32,152 nucleotides of DNA from Myxococcales bacterium. GTDB taxonomy: Bacteria; Myxococcota; B64-G9. Shown piece by piece: positions 25,362-32,152 of this stretch. The notes under the pieces were generated by a model, which made no database searches, was not told the origin of the DNA, and saw nothing but the letters and a program-made list of their open reading frames with translations. Within the stretch, counting starts at the first letter, position 1. The number at the start of each line of letters is the position of its first letter. The position numbers were made by a program, and so were the translations under genes. The DNA is taken from the NCBI GenBank assembly GCA_012798435.1, contig JAAZNF010000005.1, positions 1-32,152 of the forward strand, read 5' to 3'.

Positions 25362-27410
25362 ATGTCCCGAAAGCTCTGGTTGTGGGGGTCCATCGCGGCG
25401 CTGCTCTGGTGCGGCCGCTCGCGGGCCGAGGATCGCCTGACCCTGCTCGATCCGGTGCGGGTGGACCGTCCCACGCTGATCCACCTCGGCGTACAGCTCC
25501 TCATCCAGGGCGATGACGACCACGACGCCACGGTATCGGTCCGCTATCGCGCGGTGGGGCAGAGCGCCTGGCGGGATGGCCCGCCGCTCTTCCGGGTGCG
25601 GCCCGAGGACGTGGCCGGGCTTTCGGTGCCCGAGCAGTTCGCCGGAAGCCTGTTCTACCTGCGCCCTGGCACCGAATACGAGATCGAGCTTGTCGTCCGC
25701 GATCCCGACAACGGCTCGGAGCTGGTCCGGACACTGACCGCGCGGACTCGCGGCGTGCCAGGCGATCCGGCGCAACCGGACACGGTCAATGTCTCCGATG
25801 CCACCGGGCTGCGCTCCGCTCTCTCCGCCGCCCGCGCCGGAACGATCATCGTCCTGGCCGACGGCACCTATTCCGGCACGTTCTCCATCAACCAGAGCGG
25901 GACGGCCGAGAACCCCATCGTCATCCGCGGACAACACCGTGACGGGGCGATCCTGGATGGCGGTGGCAGCACCGGAAACGTCTTCGAAATCTACGGAAGT
26001 TTCGTGCACCTCGAGAACCTCACCCTGCGGAACGCCAACCGAGCGCTGCGCTTCCAGGGCGCCGGCACCGAGGGAAACGTGGCCCGGCGGCTGCGCATCC
26101 GCGACGTGCGCCTGGGCATCGGCAGCCGCGAGAACCAGAAGGACTTCTACATCTGCGACAACGACCTGCAAGGGCTGCTCCAGTGGCCGACGATCTACAC
26201 CGACGACGGCGGGACGCACGCCAACGACGACGGCATCAACCTGGCCGGGGACGGCCACGTGGTGTGCCACAATCGCCTGCAAGGCTTCGGCGACGCGCTC
26301 AAGATCGAGCAGGACGGGAGCCGGGCGGTGGACTTCTACGGGAACGAGGTGGTCAGCGCCTACGACAACGCGATCGAGCTCGACACGCTGGCCGGGAACG
26401 GCCGGGCGGTCTTCAACCGCTTCACCAACGCCTTCATGCCGGCCTCCTTCCAGCCGGTGTTCGGGGGGCCGGTGTATTTTCTACGCAACGTGGTGGTCAA
26501 CTACACCTCGGAGCCCCTCAAGTTCCACAACAGCACCTCGGGTGTCTTGGTCCTGCACAACACCTTCGTGAGCCCCGGCGCGCCGCTGGTGGTGTGGGAC
26601 GACACGACCAGCTCCCACTTCGCTATCCAGAACAACATCTTCCTGGGCCCGGCCGCTCTCGGCGGCGCGCGCACCGTGGACTGGAGCGGCACGGTTCGAG
26701 ACGGCCTGTTCGACTACAACGCCTACCGCCCGGACGGGGGCTTTCGCATCCGCTTCGAGTCGGGGGCGGTGTCGGTGTCGAGCTTCGCCGCTCTGCAAGG
26801 CGCCGGCGTCGAGAGCCACGGCCTGCTGCTCGCGGCGTCGCCGTTCGAGAGCGGGCTCGAGCCGCCCACGAGCTACACCGAGACCCTCTCCCCACCCGAG
26901 GCCATCCTCTCCGCGACCACCCCGGCGCTGGACCGGGGCCTCCTGCTCCCCGGCATCAATGACGCCTTCCGAGGAAGCGGCCCCGATCTGGGCGCGCTCG
27001 AACGCGGCTGTCCCTCCCCCATCTTCGGCATCCGGCCCGAGGGCGTGGACGAGCGGAGCGAGCCGTTCGGCTGCGAGACCGGGCAACCCATCGAGGAGGA
27101 CGGCGGCGACGGGGACGCCGGGAGCGGCGATGCGGGGGTGGACGCATCCGACGGTTCCCAACAAGGCGATGCCGGCGATGCCTCGCCCGGGGACCCAACC
27201 GCCGACGCCGGCACCGACACGGGAGCGGCGGACGATGGCCTTCCACCCGCGGACGGCGGAGACGGGCTGGCGCCGGGAGACGGCTTGGGCGAGCGGATGT
27301 CGGGTGGTTGTGGCTGCGCCTCGGCACCCGCTCCGGCCGCGCTAGGCATCGCGGGGTTGTTCTTCCTCCGGCGACGAAAGACGCCAGAAAAAGACGCCCT
27401 GATCTGCTAG
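25362..27410 (+). CDS. Secreted parallel beta-helix protein with MYXO-CTERM tail
   Basis: This 682-residue secreted protein has a cleavable signal (MSRKLWLWGSIAALLW). A fibronectin-III-like domain lies at about residues 25-140 (YLRPGTEYEIEL). A right-handed parallel beta-helix at about 145-540 has repeated short strands (FVHLENLTLRNANRAL, VFEIYGS), as in polysaccharide lyases and alginate epimerases. After an Asp/Gly-rich linker (about 575-645) the C-terminus is GGCGCASAPAPAALGIAG, a hydrophobic stretch, then RRRK. This is a MYXO-CTERM sorting signal, normally removed by a dedicated myxobacterial rhombosortase-like system and linked to surface attachment. The start at 25362 is chosen for GGAGG at 25352-25356; an upstream ATG at 25311 has no such site. 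The substrate is unknown but a polysaccharide is likely. Confidence 0.87.
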   Translation: MSRKLWLWGSIAALLWCGRSRAEDRLTLLDPVRVDRPTLIHLGVQLLIQGDDDHDATVSVRYRAVGQSAWRDGPPLFRVRPEDVAGLSVPEQFAGSLFYLRPGTEYEIELVVRDPDNGSELVRTLTARTRGVPGDPAQPDTVNVSDATGLRSALSAARAGTIIVLADGTYSGTFSINQSGTAENPIVIRGQHRDGAILDGGGSTGNVFEIYGSFVHLENLTLRNANRALRFQGAGTEGNVARRLRIRDVRLGIGSRENQKDFYICDNDLQGLLQWPTIYTDDGGTHANDDGINLAGDGHVVCHNRLQGFGDALKIEQDGSRAVDFYGNEVVSAYDNAIELDTLAGNGRAVFNRFTNAFMPASFQPVFGGPVYFLRNVVVNYTSEPLKFHNSTSGVLVLHNTFVSPGAPLVVWDDTTSSHFAIQNNIFLGPAALGGARTVDWSGTVRDGLFDYNAYRPDGGFRIRFESGAVSVSSFAALQGAGVESHGLLLAASPFESGLEPPTSYTETLSPPEAILSATTPALDRGLLLPGINDAFRGSGPDLGALERGCPSPIFGIRPEGVDERSEPFGCETGQPIEEDGGDGDAGSGDAGVDASDGSQQGDAGDASPGDPTADAGTDTGAADDGLPPADGGDGLAPGDGLGERMSGGCGCASAPAPAALGIAGLFFLRRRKTPEKDALIC

Positions 27411-27445
27411 ACTGGACCCGGACTGGTATTTCCACGGGAGCACCC

Positions 27446-27940
27446 ATGCGAACGTTGTTGCGGGATCTCTATTTTCAGACCCTGCAAGGGCTGGCACCTC
27501 TCGCCACCTACAACCAGGACAACCACGGCTGCGACTGGGGCACCAAGAACGACAACCGCAGCGGGTTCTTCCTGCCCGAGCTCACGCGCGAGGCGCTGTT
27601 CCAGGCCATGTTCGAGCGGCGTTCCTTCGCCACCACCGACAAGAACGCCACGATCGTGATGATGGCCCAGGGCGAGTGCTGGATGGGCTCGATCTTGCGA
27701 GGAGCCACCTACCTGAACTTGAGAGTGACCGCGTCGGATCCCGATCCGGACGACGCCTTCCTCGCCATCGAGTTCTACGGACCTCAGAAGACTCTCCTGT
27801 CGACGTTCGACTGCGCCGGGACCAACCCCTGCGTCGCAGAGCTCTCGGTCCCGGTGATCGGCTCCACCGACGTCGTGGCCCGGGCCACCATGCAGGACGG
27901 CGGATCCCTGGTGGCCGCGCCGATCTGGGCCTCGCCCTAG
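27446..27940 (+). CDS. Truncated CehA/McbA-like metallohydrolase, C-terminal part only
   Basis: This 164-residue product resembles only the C-terminal part of CehA/McbA-type PHP metallohydrolases. The core NQDNHGCDWG, LTREALFQAMFERRSFATT and QGECWMGS matches the family end, where a His in a DNHG-type motif is followed by a LTRE..A...R.FATT segment. The N-terminal PHP metal-binding region and any signal peptide are missing, and the DNA just upstream is the end of the beta-helix gene. A weak GGGAG ribosome site precedes the ATG, so it may still be translated. It could be a remnant of a deletion, a small stand-alone protein, or an accessory piece. A full enzyme function is not expected. Confidence 0.6.
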   Translation: MRTLLRDLYFQTLQGLAPLATYNQDNHGCDWGTKNDNRSGFFLPELTREALFQAMFERRSFATTDKNATIVMMAQGECWMGSILRGATYLNLRVTASDPDPDDAFLAIEFYGPQKTLLSTFDCAGTNPCVAELSVPVIGSTDVVARATMQDGGSLVAAPIWASP

Positions 27941-27968
27941 AGCGACATCGCCACCGAGGGAGAATCCC

Positions 27969-29348
27969 ATGCGCTTCTGTTCTTGGATTTGCCTTCTCTT
28001 GAGTTTGCTCGGCGTGTGCTCCGCCTGCACCGGTTCGATCGGATCTTCCGGCCGGCCCGACGGGGACGAGGACGCGCCGATTTTATTGGACGGGACAGAT
28101 GGCACCGGCGGCGACGCGGGCACGATGGGTGACGACGGCAGTGTCACAGACGCGGGACAGGACGCCGGCGCCGACGCCGGCGCGGATCCGGGGCCCGACG
28201 CCGGGCAGGACGACGGCGGCGATGCGAGTACCGACGCCGGGAGCGATGCCGGAACCGGCGATGGTGACGGCTCGCCGGGCCGGGTGCTCCAGGTCGGCCC
28301 GACGCGCACTTACAAGACGCCCTGCCAGGCGGCGGCCGCCGCGCGTGACGGAGACACCATCGAGATCGACGCCGGGGAATACCTCGGCGACGTGTGCGCC
28401 TGGACCCGAAACGACCTTACCATCCGCGGCGTGGGCGGGATGGCGCACCTGCGCGCGAACGGGGCGGCCTACGGCGGCAAGGCCATCTGGGTCATCCAGG
28501 GGGATCACACCACGGTGGAATGGATCGAGTTCTCCGGCTGCACCGTCCCGGACCAGAACGGCGCCGGCATCCGCCAGGAGGGCACCGGTCTTACCGTGCG
28601 CCACTGCTCCTTCCACGACAACGAGGACGGCATCCTGGCGGGCGACGATCCCGAGAGCGACATCCTGATCGAATACTCCGAGTTCGCCCGCAACGGCTAC
28701 GGCGACGGGCAGTCCCACAACCTGTACATCAACCACGTGCGCCGGTTCACCTTCCGCTTCAACTACTCCCACGCCGCCCACCAGGGCCACGAGCTCAAGA
28801 GCCGGGCCTACGAGAACGTCATCCTCTACAACCGCATCAGCGACGAGGCCGGCGATCCCAGCTACACCGTGCAGCTTCCGAACGGCGGCCTGAGCATCGT
28901 GATCGGCAACCTGCTAGAGCAAGGCCCGGACAGCCCCAACCACACCCTGTTCTCCTATGGTGACGAGGGACTCACCAATCCCACGCCGCAGCTCTTCATG
29001 GTCAACAACACCCTGGTCAACGACTACGACGGCGGGACGTTCGTGCGCATCGCCGCAGGCGCCACGGCGACGCTCACCAACAACCTCTTCGTGGGCTCGG
29101 GCACGCGCGTCTCGGGCACCGCGCAGGAGACCAACGACCTCTCCGACGCCAACGGGGCTTGCCTTTCCGACCGGGCCGGCTTCGACTACCACCTCGTGGC
29201 CGGCTGTCCGGCCATCGACGCCGGCGCCGACCCGGGCTCGGCGGCGGGCTTCGATCTCGTCCCGCGCAGCGAATACCTCCACCCCTGCGCCGAGGAGCCC
29301 CGGCCCGCCTCTCCCCCACTGGACGTGGGTGCGTACGAGTTCCGCTGA
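27969..29348 (+). CDS. Lipoprotein with Asp/Gly-rich linker and parallel beta-helix
   Basis: This 459-residue lipoprotein has signal MRFCSWICLLLSLLGVCSAC with likely lipid-site Cys20 (lipobox somewhat unusual). A long D/G/A-rich linker (residues about 30-105) leads to a right-handed beta-helix. Repeated rungs such as NDLTIRGVGGMAHLRANG, TVEWIEFSGC, LTVRHCSFHDNEDGI and DILIEYSEFARNGY place it with pectate-lyase-like or polysaccharide-acting proteins. The catalytic residues are not evident from the sequence alone. GAGGGAGA at 27956-27963 is the ribosome site. It lies 28 bases after the CehA-like fragment on the same strand and is convergent with the GH5-like gene. Confidence 0.85.
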   Translation: MRFCSWICLLLSLLGVCSACTGSIGSSGRPDGDEDAPILLDGTDGTGGDAGTMGDDGSVTDAGQDAGADAGADPGPDAGQDDGGDASTDAGSDAGTGDGDGSPGRVLQVGPTRTYKTPCQAAAAARDGDTIEIDAGEYLGDVCAWTRNDLTIRGVGGMAHLRANGAAYGGKAIWVIQGDHTTVEWIEFSGCTVPDQNGAGIRQEGTGLTVRHCSFHDNEDGILAGDDPESDILIEYSEFARNGYGDGQSHNLYINHVRRFTFRFNYSHAAHQGHELKSRAYENVILYNRISDEAGDPSYTVQLPNGGLSIVIGNLLEQGPDSPNHTLFSYGDEGLTNPTPQLFMVNNTLVNDYDGGTFVRIAAGATATLTNNLFVGSGTRVSGTAQETNDLSDANGACLSDRAGFDYHLVAGCPAIDAGADPGSAAGFDLVPRSEYLHPCAEEPRPASPPLDVGAYEFR

Positions 29349-29370
29349 GCGGTTTTTCGGCGGGGTTCGC

Positions 29371-31026
29371 CTAGGGCGTACAAGGGTCGGGCCGGGCCAC
29401 GGGCGCCAGGACGCCGTTGATGACCCCGTTGGAGTCCACCAGGGTCCACAACTCCGGCTGCTCCGCAGTGTCGTAGGTCCAGAACAACCAGGCCGAGAAC
29501 CCTCGGGCACAGCTGCTCACCTGCAAGTCGCGCATGGCCCAGGCCGCATCTGTCAGCGCCGGATAGCGATTCTTGAAAGCGCCGAACTCACCCATCCAGA
29601 GAGGTCTCTTCGGGTCCACGGAGTTCCATTCGATGCTGGCCAGATCGCCATCGAGGGTCCAGTTGGCGTCAGCATCGTAAATGTGGATATCCATGAAGGA
29701 CAGGTTGGAATACCGGCTCAAAGAGGAAGGCCGCGGCGGGAAGCGCGGCTCTTCTCCTGGTCCGGGTATCGGCAGCAATCCCTGGGGACCCGACCGGCCC
29801 ACGGCACGGTAGGTGAACATCCCCACGGTGACCAGGGCTTCGGGATCGACCGACTGGATGGCAGCGGTCAACTGGTTGGCGTAGGAGACGGCGTTGGCGT
29901 CCCAGGCTTGCTGTCGCTGCGCCGGATCGGACATGTCGTAGCTTAGTCCGTCGGCGGTGCGCACCACCTTGTCCGTGCAGGCAAAGGCCGGATTGTTCGC
30001 GCAGGTATACGGGGGCGCGGGGTCGCAACAGAACGGCGGGTAGTCGCCGTTGGCATGCATCTCGTTCTCCAACTCGTAGGCGATGATGGTGCTGAGCAAC
30101 GCCTGGCCAATGCGCGCGCGGAGTGCATTGATGAAGTCCGTGACGTACGCGATCTTGGCGGTCCGCTCTCCGGCGTGCAGGTACATGGCGTTCCAGCCCA
30201 CCAGGTTGGGATCGGCGGGTGCGGCCAGAGAGCGATAGTGGGCGTTGATCGGCGTTCGTCCCACGATCGGCAGCACATACACGCGCTGCTCCGTAGCCCG
30301 GCGCACGAAATCGGCGAAGGCATCCAGGTAGGCCCCGTCCAGCCCTGCCGCGTCCCAGGTGCCGTTGATGCCGTTCGTCCGATCCCAGTCGCCGGAGTCG
30401 ATGAAGACGCGCACGACATTGTAGCCGTCCCGGTGCATCTGCCGCAGGGCGGACTCCGCCGCCTGTGGGTCGTATAGTGCGGGAGAAAAGGTCGAATGAT
30501 AGGGCACGACGGCGTATGAATGATCGTACACGAGGCGCACGTAGTTTGCGCCCCTCGGGACGAAGGGCGCGCTCTGGCCTTGTTGTCGCAAATAACCGTT
30601 GCCACCCGGGACCTCAACGAGTTGCACGCGCGGAAGGGGAAGCAGGCCGTCTCCATCTCCGTCTCCATCTCCATTTCCATCTCCATCCACCACATCCCCA
30701 TCGGCTCCGCCGTCTGAGCTCGCGTCACCATCATCACCTGCGTCGGCATCACAAAAGTCGTCCGCACCCGCGTCGAAACCACCGTCGTAAGTTCTGTCTC
30801 CGCCGCCATCCTGTGGGTCGTTGAATTCCCCCCCTCCACCATCATGACCGTCGTCGGCGGGCATGTTTTCTCCGTCGGTCGCCAGGTCGCTCTCGCCCCC
30901 GTCCGGACCGGCATCGCTGAGAACGTCCGCGCCATCGGGATGAGAAGAAGAACCGCTACAACCAGCAAAAACTGCGATCAAGGCCAGAAGCAGCTCTTTC
31001 CCTAAAAGCTCTTTGAACGCTTTCAT
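29371..31026 (-). CDS. Secreted GH5-like (clan GH-A) glycoside hydrolase lipoprotein
   Basis: This 551-residue lipoprotein has lipobox VFAGC with Cys23. A long Asp/Gly-rich linker (about 25-130) includes DGDGNGDGDGDGDG. The catalytic domain at about 130-551 is a TIM-barrel glycosidase of the GH5/cellulase superfamily. The proton donor is Glu322 in ELENEMH, the NE motif on strand 4. The nucleophile is Glu480 in WMGEFG on strand 7. VPRGANYVRLVYD and YNVVRVFIDSGDWDR match the early barrel. Glycan specificity (for example mannan, glucan or xylan) cannot be fixed by eye. The ATG at 31026 has only a weak GGGTGA upstream. Confidence 0.85.
   Translation of the reverse strand: MKAFKELLGKELLLALIAVFAGCSGSSSHPDGADVLSDAGPDGGESDLATDGENMPADDGHDGGGGEFNDPQDGGGDRTYDGGFDAGADDFCDADAGDDGDASSDGGADGDVVDGDGNGDGDGDGDGLLPLPRVQLVEVPGGNGYLRQQGQSAPFVPRGANYVRLVYDHSYAVVPYHSTFSPALYDPQAAESALRQMHRDGYNVVRVFIDSGDWDRTNGINGTWDAAGLDGAYLDAFADFVRRATEQRVYVLPIVGRTPINAHYRSLAAPADPNLVGWNAMYLHAGERTAKIAYVTDFINALRARIGQALLSTIIAYELENEMHANGDYPPFCCDPAPPYTCANNPAFACTDKVVRTADGLSYDMSDPAQRQQAWDANAVSYANQLTAAIQSVDPEALVTVGMFTYRAVGRSGPQGLLPIPGPGEEPRFPPRPSSLSRYSNLSFMDIHIYDADANWTLDGDLASIEWNSVDPKRPLWMGEFGAFKNRYPALTDAAWAMRDLQVSSCARGFSAWLFWTYDTAEQPELWTLVDSNGVINGVLAPVARPDPCTP
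30648..30688 (-). repeat. Hexanucleotide tandem repeat in the GH5 linker
   Basis: On the minus strand a GGAGAT/GGAGAC-type unit repeats about seven times with minor changes and encodes alternating Asp-Gly residues. Units of six bases keep the frame, so length changes would alter only the linker length. Confidence 0.75.
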
Positions 31027-31201
31027 GGATTCACCCGCTCTCTCTGACACGGCCTCCGGTTGCGACACGCATGCACCTGCCCACGCTGGTTTCACAGCAC
31101 CTCGAGATCGTTCGCCTCCAGAAACAAGTACAACAGAAGCGTGCACTGGAGTCACTGGGAATTCGTTGAAATCAGGTCTAGAGCCATCCAATCGGTGAGT
31201 C

Positions 31202-31630
31202 TTACTCCCCGAAGGTCTTGTCAATGGTGTCCTTGGCGCGGTGGAGCACGATGGCGTCCAGCAGGCGGCTGGCGGTGGGGTGGCGGCGCAGCTCCTCGAC
31301 CAGCTCCTTGCCAGCAAAGCGCAGCACCTCTGCCTGCTCGCGCGCCGTCACGGTAGCGGTGCGACGCACCCCGCTCACCCCGGCCACCTCGCCGAACAGC
31401 GAGCCCGGGCCCAGCGTATTCAGCTCCACGATGAAGCCCTCCTGCTGGGTCTGTACGTCCACCGTGCCCTTGCGCACCAGGAAGATGTCGGTGTCGCTGT
31501 CTCCCTGGGCGATGATCACCTGGCCGGCGCGGAAGGCCTCGATCCGGCCCAGGGCCGCCACGCGCCGCCGCGCCTCCTCGTCCAGCATGCGGAACAACAA
31601 GTTCCCCGCCGTGAGTTCCTCGAAGTCCAT
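31202..31630 (-). CDS. Small cyclic-nucleotide-binding-domain protein
   Basis: This 142-residue protein is one CAP/cNMP-binding domain with no DNA-binding helix-turn-helix or membrane part. It has the jelly-roll glycine AQGDSDTDIFLVRKG and the phosphate-binding cassette GSLFGEVAGVSGVRRTATV, with GE and the Arg of RRTATV kept. cAMP or cGMP binding is therefore plausible, although many such single-domain proteins use the fold as a scaffold. The ATG at 31630 has GGGAGGA seven to nine bases upstream. It is followed on the same strand by the GH5 gene after 175 noncoding bases with lower GC. Its partner is unknown. Confidence 0.88.
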   Translation of the reverse strand: MDFEELTAGNLLFRMLDEEARRRVAALGRIEAFRAGQVIIAQGDSDTDIFLVRKGTVDVQTQQEGFIVELNTLGPGSLFGEVAGVSGVRRTATVTAREQAEVLRFAGKELVEELRRHPTASRLLDAIVLHRAKDTIDKTFGE

Positions 31631-31838
31631 GCGTCCTCCCGCGCGGTGGGTTCGACGAGGCGAATGCTACGCCGTCTCGCCAGGTGTGGCAAGGGAGACA
31701 AACGAGTGGAACCCAGGATGTTCAGCATCGTCATCTTGACAGGCCGAACCTGGGCAACACACGAACAGAGGGTTTGCTCCGGGCTTTTCCTGGGAAGAAG
31801 GTTTTCTCGGTGTTGAGCATTCAGCGGCGGCGCGGCGC

Positions 31839-31868
31839 TTGACAGTGTCGCGCGCCGGATGGTTCAAT
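31839..31868 (+). promoter_or_regulatory. Candidate promoter before the zinc-ribbon gene
   Basis: TTGACA at 31839-31844 (perfect -35) and TTCAAT at 31863-31868 (four of six) are 18 bases apart, within the 291-base divergent gap. The ATG follows at 31922. A second TTGACA near 31734 lacks a -10 partner. The rest of the gap shows no gene. Confidence 0.5.
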
Positions 31869-31921
31869 CCGCCGTCATAGGATCCGGCCGGCGCCCGTCC
31901 GGCACGACAGGGAGAGCCTCC

Positions 31922-32152
31922 ATGGTCAAGTGCCCGAACTGCGGCAGGGAAAACGACGATTCGTTCCGCTTCTGCCTCGACTGCGGCAACGTGCTGCGCC
32001 CCGGCGCGACTTCGGAGAAACCCGCGCCGGCCGGGCCGCCGCCGTCCCCGGCTGAGCAGCCCGCTCCGGCCCCGCGGCCTTCCCGTCCGGCCACCGGCGC
32101 CCAGGCAAGACCCGCGAGCGCCATCCGTCCGGCCGCCCCGCCGCCCACCGCG
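31922..32152 (+). CDS. Zinc-ribbon protein, N-terminal part (runs off the window)
   Basis: Only the first 77 residues are present. They open with a zinc ribbon, CPNCG then CLDCG (Cys4, Cys7, Cys20 and Cys23), followed by a Pro/Ala-rich linker. Many bacterial proteins with this start carry an FHA, kinase-linked or membrane domain further on, but none is visible here. The ribosome site GGGAGAG lies just upstream of the ATG. Confidence 0.75.
   Translation, partial: MVKCPNCGRENDDSFRFCLDCGNVLRPGATSEKPAPAGPPPSPAEQPAPAPRPSRPATGAQARPASAIRPAAPPPTA

Noticed and set aside
28080-28290. Possible tandem repeat or CRISPR-like array in the Asp/Gly/Ala-rich linker
   Set aside because: The repetition is short, irregular and in frame. 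It reflects a low-complexity coding linker and has no spacer structure.

Overview
The window is GC-rich, tightly packed bacterial DNA, most likely from a member of the Myxococcota (former Deltaproteobacteria). Evidence for this: a MYXO-CTERM-type C-terminal sorting tail, several secreted lipoproteins with Asp/Gly/Ala-rich linkers, a MopE-type CDGVDN(D/N)CDG repeat protein, a very large TPR/CHAT protein, and a chemoreceptor whose hairpin tip reads NAAIIAAQAGE. No rRNA, tRNA, CRISPR array, insertion sequence or phage gene was seen.

Region 1 (about 200-10100) is a catabolic cluster. A seven-gene plus-strand operon with very short gaps or overlaps encodes the three subunits of a molybdenum hydroxylase (FAD, 2Fe-2S and molybdopterin chains). 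It continues with the three proteins homologous to the E. coli oxamate carbamoyltransferase AllH/AllF/AllG (DUF2877, FdrA, DUF1116) and ends with a metal-dependent cyclase-family hydrolase. A divergent amidase-signature enzyme flanks it. Together the genes read as a route that oxidises an N-heterocycle, opens a cyclic amide, hydrolyses an amide, and recovers a carbamoyl group as carbamoyl phosphate. The substrate is unknown, and this is the best candidate for an undescribed pathway here.

Region 2 (10182-12779) is a glycerol-3-phosphate acyltransferase (PlsB), a membrane-lipid housekeeping gene convergent with the next block.

Region 3 (12793-23227, minus strand) holds two genes that overlap by 41 bases. 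The first is a six-TM methyl-accepting chemotaxis protein with a clear sigma-70-like promoter. The second is a 2630-residue predicted exported protein made of a TolB-like propeller, TPR array, degenerate CHAT domain, second TPR array and an intact CHAT (caspase-like) protease domain.

Region 4 (23351-31026) is a secretome island. It holds a MopE-repeat/FGE-like lipoprotein, a small Cys-rich cytoplasmic protein, a beta-helix protein with a MYXO-CTERM tail, a short C-terminal fragment of a CehA/McbA-like metallohydrolase, a beta-helix lipoprotein and a GH5-like glycosidase lipoprotein. Most look like surface or secreted proteins that handle glycans.

Region 5 (31202-32152) has a small cyclic-nucleotide-binding-domain protein (minus) and the start of a zinc-ribbon protein that runs off the window end.
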